DNA of 64,000 nt from Arctic95D-9 sp035967665 (GTDB lineage: Bacteria > Verrucomicrobiota > Verrucomicrobiia > Verrucomicrobiales > DEV007), in NCBI GenBank assembly GCA_035967665.1, contig JAYWLB010000027.1, positions 144,594-208,593 of the forward strand, read 5' to 3'. Below the pieces are notes generated by a model. It saw nothing but the letters and a program-made list of their open reading frames with translations, ran no database searches and was not told the DNA's origin. The position numbers and the translations under genes are program-made. Positions 1 through 8,489 of this stretch are shown one piece after another (the first letter of the stretch is position 1; each line of letters begins with the position of its first letter).

Positions 1-1086
1 GGGGAGGCGACGAAGGCGGAGACTGATGCGGTTCAATTGGCAAAATCAAATCTCGCTGCCGTGGAGCGGAAGATTGCAGCGGTGCCGGCGCTGCCGAGTG
101 TCTGGTTGGGGACGCGGAGCAAAGAGGACGCGAAAGGGCCCTTCCATATTTTTCTGGGAGGCAGTCCGCAGAAGAAGGGGGACGCCGTCGTGGCTGCGAG
201 TTTATCGACCTTGAGTGAAGTGACGCCGTCTTACGAGTTGGCTCCCGAAGCCGGTGAAGCGGCGCGAAGAAGCGCCTTTGCTGACTGGATCGTGACGGAA
301 AAGAATCCGCTTTCTCTACGGGTGCTTGCGAACCGGATTTGGCACTATCATTTCGGAACCGGGATCGTGGAGACACCGAATGACTTCGGCTACATGGGCG
401 GAAGACCGAGCCATCCTGAATTGCTCGATTTCCTCGCCCGCAGATTGCAGGCGAACGGTTGGGCGCTCAAGCCGATGCATCGCGAGGTGATGCTCTCGAA
501 AACTTATCAGCAGTCATCCCTCTGGAACGAGGCCGCCGGCAAGGTGGATGGTGAGAGTCGCCTGCTCTGGCGGTTTCCTCCGCGTCGACTCTCCGCCGAG
601 GAAATACGCGATACGGTTCTGGCGGTGTCAGGAAAACTGGATCTCAAAATGGGAGGGCCCGGGTTCCGGCTTTATAAATTCATGCAGGACAACGTCTGCA
701 CCTACGAACCTCTGGACCTACACGGCCCTGAAACCTACCGGCGCGCTGTCTATCATCAGAATGCCCGGGCTTCGGTGGTTGATCTCATGACAGAGTTTGA
801 TCAGGCCGATTGTTCCTTTTCGACCCCGAGGCGATCGGAGACGACGACCCCGCTTCAGGCTCTCACGATGATGAATCATCAGTTCACCATCGATATGGCG
901 AAAGCACTCGCCGATTCGATCAGGAAACGCGGGGGGAATCCCGTAACGAGCGCCTTTGAACTGGCCTATCAAAGACCTCCTGCGACTGACGAGATGGAAA
1001 GGTCCGAACGGGCAATCGAAGAACACGGTCTCGAAGCATTCTGCCGGGCGCTCCTGAATTCAACTGAGCTTATTTATCTGGACTGA
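1..1086 (+). CDS. DUF1553 (PSD1) domain protein, 3' part only
   Basis: The frame is open to the first base of the window, so the gene starts upstream; 361 residues are visible. The TTG at 37 is only an internal leucine codon. The visible part matches the carboxyl-terminal PSD1 (DUF1553) domain of the large Planctomycetes/Verrucomicrobia proteins that usually begin with a signal peptide and PSCyt cytochrome-like domains. Supporting segments are NRIWHYHFGTGIV and ETPNDFGYMGGRPSHPELL at about visible residues 111-143, then a run on HREVMLSKTYQQSS and FPPRRLSAEEIRD. The stop overlaps the start of the following DUF1501 gene by one base (TGATG), a pairing seen again and again in PVC genomes. The biochemical role of the family is not established; export and carbohydrate or polymer metabolism are commonly suggested. 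Whether this copy has cytochrome domains cannot be seen here. Confidence 0.9.
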   Translation, partial: GEATKAETDAVQLAKSNLAAVERKIAAVPALPSVWLGTRSKEDAKGPFHIFLGGSPQKKGDAVVAASLSTLSEVTPSYELAPEAGEAARRSAFADWIVTEKNPLSLRVLANRIWHYHFGTGIVETPNDFGYMGGRPSHPELLDFLARRLQANGWALKPMHREVMLSKTYQQSSLWNEAAGKVDGESRLLWRFPPRRLSAEEIRDTVLAVSGKLDLKMGGPGFRLYKFMQDNVCTYEPLDLHGPETYRRAVYHQNARASVVDLMTEFDQADCSFSTPRRSETTTPLQALTMMNHQFTIDMAKALADSIRKRGGNPVTSAFELAYQRPPATDEMERSERAIEEHGLEAFCRALLNSTELIYLD

Positions 1087-2540
1087 TGAATCCCATGACT
1101 TCCCCGATTAACCTCACTCGACGCCGGTTCTTCGGCGATGTTTCCACCGGGCTGATGGGGGTGGGTTTGACCCAATTGCTCGGGAGCGAGTATGTTTCCG
1201 CTGCGGGTGATCCGACCGCGAAGTGGGCACCGGGATCGGGTAAACCGCATTTTCCGGCGAAGGCAAAACGGGTCCTCCAAATCTTCTGTCCGGGCGCGGC
1301 TTCGCACATGGATTTGTGGGAGCACAAACCGATCCTGGAAAAAATGGATGGAAAGCCGCTTCCGGGGGAGGAGGCTATGGTTTCTTTTCAGGGGAAGAAC
1401 GGACCGCTCATGCGAAGCCCCTGGCCGTTCAAGCCGGCTGGCGAGAGCGGCAAGATGATCTCTTCGATGTTGCCTCATCTCTCTCAGCATGCCGACGAGA
1501 TCGCCTTCTTTCACGGAATGACTTCGAAAACAAATACGCACGGTCCGGGCTGCGTTTTTGTGAATACGGGGCATGCCACCGAGGGCTTTCCCAGTGCCGG
1601 GGCGTGGATGAGTTACGCTCTCGGCAGTCTCACCGACAACCTCCCCACCTATGTCGCGTTGCCGGATGTTCGGGGCGAGCCCCCGAACGGGAAAGCGAAC
1701 TGGAGCAATGGTTTTCTCCCTGCAAAGCACCAGGCCATCGTTATGGCGGCGCATCAGCCGATTCGAAATCTGGAGCGACCGGAAAGCGTCAGTGCTGCTG
1801 AAGAAAAAGGAACGAGGAGCCTCCTCGATTTCTTCAACAGACGGCACGCCCTGATGCGGCCGGAAGAGAGCGAGTTGCAGGCCCGAATCAGTGCCTACGA
1901 ACTGGCTGCGAAAATGCAGATGTCAGCGCCCGAGGTCAGTGATTTTGCGAGCGAACCGAAGCACATTCACCAGCTTTACGGAACGGATTCCAGCAATGAA
2001 CTGAAAGCCGCCTACGCGCGGAACTGCCTTCTTTCGCGGCGGCTTCTCGAACGGGGAGTGCGCTATGTGAATCTTTACTGCGCCTCGAGGGCGAGCGGTG
2101 TCGACGGACTCTTGAACTGGGATGCTCACAAGACACTCAAGCACGATTATGAGCGGCACTGCCCTGTCTTCGATCAGCCGACAGCGGCCCTGCTCACCGA
2201 TTTGAAACAGCGGGGAATGCTGGATGATACTTTGATACTCTGGACGACGGAATTCGGTCGTATGCCGACACGACAGGAGGGGACTGCGGGACGGGATCAC
2301 AACCCCGATGGGTTTACCCTCTGGATGATGGGGGCAGGGGTGAAAGGGGGAACGAGCTACGGTGCGACCGATGACTTCGGCCGGAGAGCGGAGCGCAATC
2401 CCACTTCGGTTTGGGAGTATTATTCAACCGTGCTGCACCTCCTCGGACTCGACTACGAAAAGCTCAGCTGGTATCACAACGGGCTCGACCGGCGACTCAC
2501 TGACGTGCACGGAAAAGTGATCCGTCAGGTCCTCGCCTGA
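1086..2540 (+). CDS. DUF1501 domain protein, Tat-exported
   Basis: A 484-residue protein with a twin-arginine signal (TRRRFF at residues 11-16, then a hydrophobic stretch to about residue 40), so it should be exported folded. The rest matches DUF1501, a family with an alkaline-phosphatase/sulfatase-like fold. Family landmarks are an early SHMDLWEHKP segment, a central NWSNGFLP and, near residue 400, TEFGRMPT followed by GRDHNPDGF. The start at 1086 overlaps the stop of the PSD1 gene, which points to translational coupling; the ATG at 1098 is the alternative and would still leave the twin arginines intact. PSD1 and DUF1501 partners are normally encoded side by side, so they probably act in one extracytoplasmic pathway. 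The substrate is unknown and no metal-site assignment is attempted. Confidence 0.9.
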   Translation: MNPMTSPINLTRRRFFGDVSTGLMGVGLTQLLGSEYVSAAGDPTAKWAPGSGKPHFPAKAKRVLQIFCPGAASHMDLWEHKPILEKMDGKPLPGEEAMVSFQGKNGPLMRSPWPFKPAGESGKMISSMLPHLSQHADEIAFFHGMTSKTNTHGPGCVFVNTGHATEGFPSAGAWMSYALGSLTDNLPTYVALPDVRGEPPNGKANWSNGFLPAKHQAIVMAAHQPIRNLERPESVSAAEEKGTRSLLDFFNRRHALMRPEESELQARISAYELAAKMQMSAPEVSDFASEPKHIHQLYGTDSSNELKAAYARNCLLSRRLLERGVRYVNLYCASRASGVDGLLNWDAHKTLKHDYERHCPVFDQPTAALLTDLKQRGMLDDTLILWTTEFGRMPTRQEGTAGRDHNPDGFTLWMMGAGVKGGTSYGATDDFGRRAERNPTSVWEYYSTVLHLLGLDYEKLSWYHNGLDRRLTDVHGKVIRQVLA

Positions 2541-2601
2541 CCTGACTGACGCCGTGATCGGGGAGTTCACTTTCCTGATATCCTGTGGTTGTTTTGCGAT
2601 C

Positions 2602-4140
2602 ATGAAGTTGCTTCCACTTTGTCTCGTATTTTTTCTCTCGCCGCTCATCGCAAATGACTGGCCGCAGGGAGCGGGGCGGGATGGCGATTTTGCTACAGAT
2701 CAATCGGCTCCTACCTCCTGGAGTGTGGTTCGGGATGAAAATATTCGCTGGAAAATCACGCTCCCCGAGACAGGGCAAAGCACCCCTGTGGTGAACCGGG
2801 GACGTGTATACATTTCGACCTTGAAGCCGGTTAATGAGGATTCCGAACTGGGAAAAAATATCATCGCCTGGGCGATCGATGCTGAAACCGGAGAGGTTCT
2901 CTGGAAGCGCGAGATCGAGGGGATTCACAATTTGCGGCTCACCGGTTGTTTCAGCGACAGCAGCTCTCCTCCGGCAGTTTGCGATGGAGAGAATGTGATT
3001 TTCACCAATGCCTCGGGCGGCGTGGTTTGTTTTGATCGTGACGGAAAGGAAATCTGGAAACGTGACCTCTTCACCGTGGGGCGGACTTTACCTTTCCTGA
3101 GTGATGGGAAATTTGTTTTCACCCGGCAGATTTACCCTCCTGAAGCCGATGGGAATTTTCCTCATACCTATGCCGATTCCCCGAAGGAAATGTGGACGCA
3201 ATTGCAGGCACTCGATGCCGCCACCGGCGAAGATGTCTGGGTATCGGATTGCGGGGTCAATATGGGCTGCGTAATTCTGCCTCAGGCTCTCAGTGACGGA
3301 CGCAAGGTGGCTGTGGCAGGGCGGGGAGGCGGTCATGGGCCACCCGAAAAACCGGATGGGATTTCGCTGGTTGATCTCTCTGATGGTTCCACGATCTGGA
3401 CGCTTCCCCTTGAGGATTTCATGGCGACAATGAGCTTTCGTATTCGTGGGGACAGGGTGCACATGTTTCATTTTGGCGAACATTTCACTGTAAACGCTTT
3501 TGATGGGAAGATTGAGAAACGCATTTCCATCGTTGATCAGGTATCCGTCTTTCGAAAAGGCAGGGCAGCTGCGCTCGAGGACATTGACCCATCGAAAAAG
3601 AAGCGGATGATCACGCAGGGCTCAAATTTGCTTGTCGGTCCGTGGCACTACTTTCGCAGTTACACAAGGCCCTGGCTCGGGCGGGTCAATGTGGACAGCG
3701 GAGCCGTGGAATACCTCGAGTTGCCTTTGCAGCTCTCGAGAACGGAAAGCGGGGAGGATAAGCTTTTGTGGTTTACTGAACCCCGGGAAAGGAAGGACCC
3801 GGGGCTGCATCAGCAGGTCATCGTTGAGAACCGGATGAAGAATTCGAGAGGTTTTGTCGTCTTTGGTGACAAGCGCTCCAAAGGCAGCGGTTGGGGGCAT
3901 ATCGCTTCTCCGGCGCCTTCGGTGGCGGGTCACTGTTTGTATGTCCCCGTCATGAACGGAACCGTCTATGTAATTCGTTGGGATGTGGATCAGTTAGACT
4001 ATGGAAATGCCGTCGTTGCGATCAACGACCTCGGTCCGGCCGGGATTGCCTGGACCCGTGCCAGCCTCTCGTTCGCAGATGGCCGTGCCTATGCGCATAC
4101 GATGCGGGAATTGATCTGCATCGGCAAGCTTCTGAAGTGA
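2602..4140 (+). CDS. Exported PQQ-type beta-propeller protein
   Basis: A 512-residue protein with a clear signal peptide (MKLLPLCLVFFLSPLIAN). The frame is also open from a GTG at 2554, but the ATG at 2602 places the signal peptide at the amino terminus and is preferred. The mature part carries repeated propeller-blade signatures of the form A-x-D-x-x-T/D-G-x-x-x-W (AIDAETGEVLWKREI, ALDAATGEDVWVSD, LVDLSDGSTIWTLPL), as in PQQ-like outer-membrane or periplasmic propellers. Nothing shows that it binds PQQ; many such PVC proteins are structural or of unknown role. It lies 61 nt after the DUF1501 gene on the same strand and may be co-transcribed with it. Confidence 0.82.
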   Translation: MKLLPLCLVFFLSPLIANDWPQGAGRDGDFATDQSAPTSWSVVRDENIRWKITLPETGQSTPVVNRGRVYISTLKPVNEDSELGKNIIAWAIDAETGEVLWKREIEGIHNLRLTGCFSDSSSPPAVCDGENVIFTNASGGVVCFDRDGKEIWKRDLFTVGRTLPFLSDGKFVFTRQIYPPEADGNFPHTYADSPKEMWTQLQALDAATGEDVWVSDCGVNMGCVILPQALSDGRKVAVAGRGGGHGPPEKPDGISLVDLSDGSTIWTLPLEDFMATMSFRIRGDRVHMFHFGEHFTVNAFDGKIEKRISIVDQVSVFRKGRAAALEDIDPSKKKRMITQGSNLLVGPWHYFRSYTRPWLGRVNVDSGAVEYLELPLQLSRTESGEDKLLWFTEPRERKDPGLHQQVIVENRMKNSRGFVVFGDKRSKGSGWGHIASPAPSVAGHCLYVPVMNGTVYVIRWDVDQLDYGNAVVAINDLGPAGIAWTRASLSFADGRAYAHTMRELICIGKLLK

Positions 4141-4265
4141 GCAGGTTGATTGCCTCTTGTTTGATGAGTCTCCAACTGATAAAAAGGGGGGCTCAAGGTG
4201 ACTGGAAAACAAAGTGGTACTGATACCAAACAATCGGTGTTGTCATCTTGATCGGCTCAAGATCA

Positions 4266-4481
4266 ATGAATCCGAAAATCGAATACAAAACGGTGGTGCT
4301 AAAAGTCTCTTTAGCGTCGGTCCTGCGAGGGCAGCTCAGTCAGGTTGATGACGAGCTGCAACGACTCGGCGCAGAAGGTTGGAAATTGGTATCGGTGTGG
4401 CCCATTCCCGACTCGGAGCGAAGTAAAACTCACTTTGCGATACACTATTTCGAGAGACAGTCAGACCCTGCTTTCGTATAG
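4266..4481 (+). CDS. DUF4177 small protein
   Basis: A 71-residue cytosolic protein. The pattern EYKTVVLK, then LQRLGAEGWKLVSV, then a closing hydrophobic strand is the standard DUF4177 signature (a small beta-alpha-beta fold). The ATG at 4266 is preferred over the TTG at 4248 because it starts just before the conserved EYKT strand. No function is known for the family. It stands alone between two longer genes, with no obvious partner. Confidence 0.75.
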   Translation: MNPKIEYKTVVLKVSLASVLRGQLSQVDDELQRLGAEGWKLVSVWPIPDSERSKTHFAIHYFERQSDPAFV

Positions 4482-4502
4482 CCTGAGCTGCTCCGGCAAT
4501 AG

Positions 4503-5603
4503 TTAGCGAGGAGGTGGACCGCCTTTTCCGCCTTTTCCCCCTTTTCCCCCTTTTCCAAATGGAGGGGGACCATCTCCCGGTCTGCGACGAGGGCGACCTT
4601 CTTCTTCGGGACCGCCCGGACCCTGCATTTTCTCCACCAGTTTCACAGGTGTGCCTTTGAATGCCCGTGGAATCACAGGCCAGTCCTTTGTCATGAAGTA
4701 GGCGTAGGTTCCGTCGGGAAATTCAGGAGTGACACAGAAACGGCCATTGCATTCGTCGAGGTCGCCCGAGCCGGGGACGTATTCGTAGTCCTGGACAAAA
4801 GTGCCGTCGTAGTCGCCTCCGGGACCCTCGGGGTTTCCGGGTCTGTCACCGGCTTTCAGCGCATAGCTGGATTTGAGTTCGACGGCTTCGCCTGCGGCAA
4901 CGGTTGGGTCGCTATAGCCATATAAGGCGTAGATGGGGAAGCCGTCAGCAGCCCATCCGACCAGAGGGGAGTGCTTTCCTTTGGTGAACCCGAGACGACG
5001 CATCAGGCCGGTGGGGATACCGTGGTAGTGATACATCCCTGTGGGCTGGACGTGGGCGTAGTTGGTATCAAGGCCCAGTGCGACGGCCCCGCCCAGTGCT
5101 TCGTAGTTCCAGTTTTTCTCCCGGTCACCCATCCAGAATTCGGCGGTGTCAGGTTGAATGATCACGCCGTCGAGAGTGATTCCAAACTGGATGGGACGAG
5201 GAGCAGGCTGTCCGGGCCCGGTATGAAGATAAGTGATCGATGGAGCCGGCTCGGGGTTTGCAGGAAGCACGATATCGTATCCCTGTTCGGTGATTTCGTG
5301 CGGATTTCCGCGATTGGGAAACCGTCCCACCTCGTGCTCAGGGATGCCATTCGCTTCGATTTGAACCGTTTCATCATCCTCATCGACATTGATTTTCGAT
5401 TTCGCAGGAGGGCGGCGATTTGCTTCAACGAGATCGAGTTCCTCGGATTCGGTCGCGGTATGCTCGCGTGCCGGAGGGGCACCGCCCGAGCCTCCGCCGG
5501 GAGGGCGTGCACCGTTTGGTGGAGGGCCCGGGGGACGCTGGGCGACTCCGGGAATGGTTGAGAAGAAGAGTAGTATGGCTAAGAACGCTGAAAATTTCTG
5601 CAT
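4503..5603 (-). CDS. Secreted YHYH domain protein with Pro/Gly-rich ends
   Basis: A 366-residue protein starting at the ATG at 5603, which gives a good signal peptide (MQKFSAFLAILLFFSTIPGVA); the frame continues upstream to 5633 but that extension adds nothing. After a proline/glycine-rich linker comes the YHYH domain, with the name-giving MYHYHGIPTG near residue 190 and downstream segments VGWAADGFPIYALYGY and GDLDECNGRF that are typical of the family. The carboxyl end is low-complexity: acidic GPEEEG, an Arg/Pro stretch, then four tandem Lys-Gly-Gly units before PPPR. The YHYH family is extracytoplasmic and probably metal-binding, but no activity is known. The gene runs opposite to both neighbours. 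Confidence 0.85.
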   Translation of the reverse strand: MQKFSAFLAILLFFSTIPGVAQRPPGPPPNGARPPGGGSGGAPPAREHTATESEELDLVEANRRPPAKSKINVDEDDETVQIEANGIPEHEVGRFPNRGNPHEITEQGYDIVLPANPEPAPSITYLHTGPGQPAPRPIQFGITLDGVIIQPDTAEFWMGDREKNWNYEALGGAVALGLDTNYAHVQPTGMYHYHGIPTGLMRRLGFTKGKHSPLVGWAADGFPIYALYGYSDPTVAAGEAVELKSSYALKAGDRPGNPEGPGGDYDGTFVQDYEYVPGSGDLDECNGRFCVTPEFPDGTYAYFMTKDWPVIPRAFKGTPVKLVEKMQGPGGPEEEGRPRRRPGDGPPPFGKGGKGGKGGKGGPPPR

Positions 5604-5737
5604 GGTTGAAACTGCTTTGGGAAAATAACACAAGGATGGAGAGAAATATTACAGTTCGTTCATTTTTCGGGCGAGGCCCATTCATGCGGGGGGAGCTACC
5701 GGGTTGCTAATCTGCTAAAATAACCTGACATTTAAGG

Positions 5738-7132
5738 ATGCCGAACTATTCCCGACGTTCCTTCCTTCAAAAATCAGGTGCCGTTGGAATCGGTGGAGTC
5801 GCTTCTCAATGGGCGCTCGGCGAGGGGGATGAACCGCAGTGGTTGAACCCCGGGGATGACAATTTCTCCACCTCGTGTGTGCCATTCAATACCGAGATTC
5901 GGACGAAGCCGGGATTGATTGCGAGATGTGGCACACCCGCTTCGGTGGCTTCGGCGATCAGGTATGCAGGGGAAAATAATCTCCCCGTTGCGGTTCGGAG
6001 TGGTGGACACAGCTTTGTCGGTCATTCTCTGAACGCGGATGGAGTCGTTCTGGACCTTTCCGGGATGAATCAGCAAATGCTGAGTTCGACCGGTGAAATC
6101 TATACGGCCGAACCGGGGGTGAAATTGAAGAATGCGTATGATTTTCTGCTTCCGCAGGGGCGTTTGCTGCCTGCGGGATCGTGTGGGGGCGTCGGACTCG
6201 GTGGGTTGACGCTCGGGGGAGGATACGGGCTTTTCGCGCGCCAGTATGGGCTGACCTGTGATCATCTCGAAGGCCTTACAGTGGTGAATGGAAAAGGGGA
6301 GATTGTGGATTCCCGGGATGATCCTGAGTTGCTCTGGGCCTGTCGTGGAGGCGGGAACGGGAATTTTGGCGTTGCCGTATCTATGCGGTTTCGGACGCAG
6401 GTTGCGCCAGCGGGGCTCGGTGCAGTCCGTTACACCGCCTCGCCTTCAAATGACGTCGAGATGCAGAATCTGATGAAGGAATGGTTTACTATCGCTGCGG
6501 AACTACCCGACCCCATTTTTTCTGCATTCGTTATGAACCACAGGCAGGTGAGCGTCTTGCTGACCTCTCCGCATTCTCCGGGTGGGCCCGCTTTCTCCCG
6601 CGCTTCGGAATCGTTCAGGTCATTGGGGATGAGAACGAAGGGAGCGTCGCATCTTGCGCTGGCAAAGGCCCTGCCCCGTTACTATGGGCGTCCCAATCCG
6701 CTCCCGTTCCGGAACTTCTCAGGAGGTTACTACCGGGGGTACCATGATATTGGCCCCGCCGCCGAAGAGATCATTCACGAGATCCGTTCGACTCCCGGCT
6801 CAATATTTCAGGTCAACACCCTCGGGGGTGCGATCACGAGGGGGCCCGACAGTGCCTATCCTCATCGCGAATTTCCATTTCTGGGGGAGGTTCAGACATA
6901 CTGGAAGCCCGGCGAGTTTGGACAACGTGAAGCCTTGCTGGAATCTTCAGAGCGTGTCAGGCTGGCGATAGCAGGTGCGGGAGTTACGAGGCACTACCGG
7001 AATTATCCAACCCTGAAATTCGAGAACTGGAGAAGTGATTACTACGGCGAAGGATACGGGCGGTTACAGCAAATCAAGGCGCGGATTGATCCTGACAATG
7101 TGATACGGCATCGGCAGAGTGTCACGGTGTAG
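5738..7132 (+). CDS. Tat-exported FAD-linked oxidase of the berberine-bridge type
   Basis: A 464-residue oxidoreductase with a twin-arginine signal (SRRSFLQK at residues 5-12). The PCMH-type FAD-binding domain is clear: RSGGHSF at residues 87-93 supplies the histidine that carries FAD covalently in this family, and AGSCGGVGLGGLTLGGGYG at residues 146-164 places a cysteine (C149) where bicovalently flavinylated oxidases have their second attachment. The carboxyl end is a BBE segment (YYGEGYGRLQQIKARIDPDN). Relatives oxidise sugars, oligosaccharides or alkaloid-like alcohols with O2; the substrate here cannot be told. Export by Tat fits a cofactor bound before translocation. The 3' end overlaps the convergent ceramidase-like gene by 11 nt. 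Confidence 0.88.
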   Translation: MPNYSRRSFLQKSGAVGIGGVASQWALGEGDEPQWLNPGDDNFSTSCVPFNTEIRTKPGLIARCGTPASVASAIRYAGENNLPVAVRSGGHSFVGHSLNADGVVLDLSGMNQQMLSSTGEIYTAEPGVKLKNAYDFLLPQGRLLPAGSCGGVGLGGLTLGGGYGLFARQYGLTCDHLEGLTVVNGKGEIVDSRDDPELLWACRGGGNGNFGVAVSMRFRTQVAPAGLGAVRYTASPSNDVEMQNLMKEWFTIAAELPDPIFSAFVMNHRQVSVLLTSPHSPGGPAFSRASESFRSLGMRTKGASHLALAKALPRYYGRPNPLPFRNFSGGYYRGYHDIGPAAEEIIHEIRSTPGSIFQVNTLGGAITRGPDSAYPHREFPFLGEVQTYWKPGEFGQREALLESSERVRLAIAGAGVTRHYRNYPTLKFENWRSDYYGEGYGRLQQIKARIDPDNVIRHRQSVTV

Positions 7133-8471
7133 GCGGATCGGGAACCGCCGAAATGATAACTTCTTCAATCGTCTCATCCCAGAGCGAGGGAAGACCGTAG
7201 TAGACGTTTGACCCGCCGCCTTCGTAGCCGCCCTCTTTGAGAACCCGGAGGGACGGGATGTAGGCCATGACGTCATTGGCGTAAGCTGCGACCCAGGTCC
7301 TCGTTCCGCGCCTTTCCTGTTTCAGGCGAAGCGCGTAGTCGATCACGACTTCTCCTCCGAGAAAGATGAAATCGATTTGCCCACCCATGACCCAGTGCCC
7401 GATCGGGAAAGGGTAGGATTTTTTGAGTGGACCCTCTTTCGCCATTTTTCGCTGAAGGTAGTTCGCCCGTGCGACTTCGAACCGATTCGTCGACGTCTTG
7501 CTTTTTTCGATAGAGTCGGCGTCGGGGATCGCTTTGAGTGGCGCATCGATGAGCAGGAAATGCGTCGATAGCTTTGGGGAGAGTTCTGCCATCGGCGCGT
7601 TGATGACATCGACAACACGGGCGGCAAGATCGGCACCATAGTCTTCGGCGAGCGGGATTTCCTTTCTCGGTAGCGGGTTTTGATCGCCACCGCATCCCGC
7701 CCAGAAAAGGGCGACGGATCCGGGAAAGGCTGCTTCAAGTGCTGTCTGCGCATAGCCGGGGTAGTCAGCATTCCATTCGTTGAGGCTCAGTGTTGTGGCA
7801 TGGCAGGCATAGCCGAAAAGGATCGCCAGCAGGTTGTCGTCCTCGCCACGAACTGTCAGGACCGGGACGTCGTGATCGACGGGGCCCTTGAGAAGACCGC
7901 TTGAGCGTTTCTCCGGTACCGTTTCGTAAGGCTTGTTTTCTCGACGGTTCACCGCAAAGGTACATTTTCCGGAGCCGTGCTGGAGACGGGCGGGAGCCTT
8001 TGAGGCAAAGGCGGCATCGGTAACCTCCGTGATATGTTTGAGGAGGACTTCAGCATAGGCGTCAATCTTCTGCTGCTCGTCTTCTCCCAGTGACAGGTAG
8101 TGAAGCGGGCTGAGATTCTGAGCGACGACAGGACCGCTGTGGGTGTGTGAGGTGCAGATCGCAATTTGTTCTCTGGTGAGTGCGTGCTTCTTTGCGATCG
8201 CTTCGGTGACTCGGTTCGCGAAGCCTTGATCAATGCCGACAAGATCGAGTGTAAGGATGAGTCCGGTTTGCCCACCGGCGTCTTCGAGGAGGAGCGCCTT
8301 GGCAAAAAGGTCGGTGCGTTTGCCTGTGGCCGGTTCCTTGCGCCCTCCATAGCCGGCCATCCAAACGGGCTCGTCCGGTGTGATGATCCGACTCGCGGCT
8401 CCGGCCTTCCAACCTTCACCCTGTGCGAAGAGAGTGATGCTGAGGAGTATGAGTATAACCGTAAATTTCAT
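7122..8471 (-). CDS. Neutral/alkaline ceramidase-like secreted hydrolase
   Basis: A 449-residue protein with a signal peptide (MKFTVILILLSITLFAQG). It matches the amino-terminal domain of neutral/alkaline non-lysosomal ceramidases: GAASRIITP near residue 24, SHTHSGP at residues 108-114 (zinc-ligand region), GYACHATTLS near residue 230 and FWAGCGGDQNP further on. True ceramidases are around 650-700 residues and have an extra carboxyl-terminal domain that is absent here. Short forms like this are common in PVC bacteria and their substrates are not known, so the call is structural, not enzymatic. It is the last gene of a minus-strand run that begins at 14078, 18 nt after the gene at 8490. Confidence 0.8.
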   Translation of the reverse strand: MKFTVILILLSITLFAQGEGWKAGAASRIITPDEPVWMAGYGGRKEPATGKRTDLFAKALLLEDAGGQTGLILTLDLVGIDQGFANRVTEAIAKKHALTREQIAICTSHTHSGPVVAQNLSPLHYLSLGEDEQQKIDAYAEVLLKHITEVTDAAFASKAPARLQHGSGKCTFAVNRRENKPYETVPEKRSSGLLKGPVDHDVPVLTVRGEDDNLLAILFGYACHATTLSLNEWNADYPGYAQTALEAAFPGSVALFWAGCGGDQNPLPRKEIPLAEDYGADLAARVVDVINAPMAELSPKLSTHFLLIDAPLKAIPDADSIEKSKTSTNRFEVARANYLQRKMAKEGPLKKSYPFPIGHWVMGGQIDFIFLGGEVVIDYALRLKQERRGTRTWVAAYANDVMAYIPSLRVLKEGGYEGGGSNVYYGLPSLWDETIEEVIISAVPDPPTP

Positions 8472-8489
8472 CGCTTTCGGGTGGAAGTG

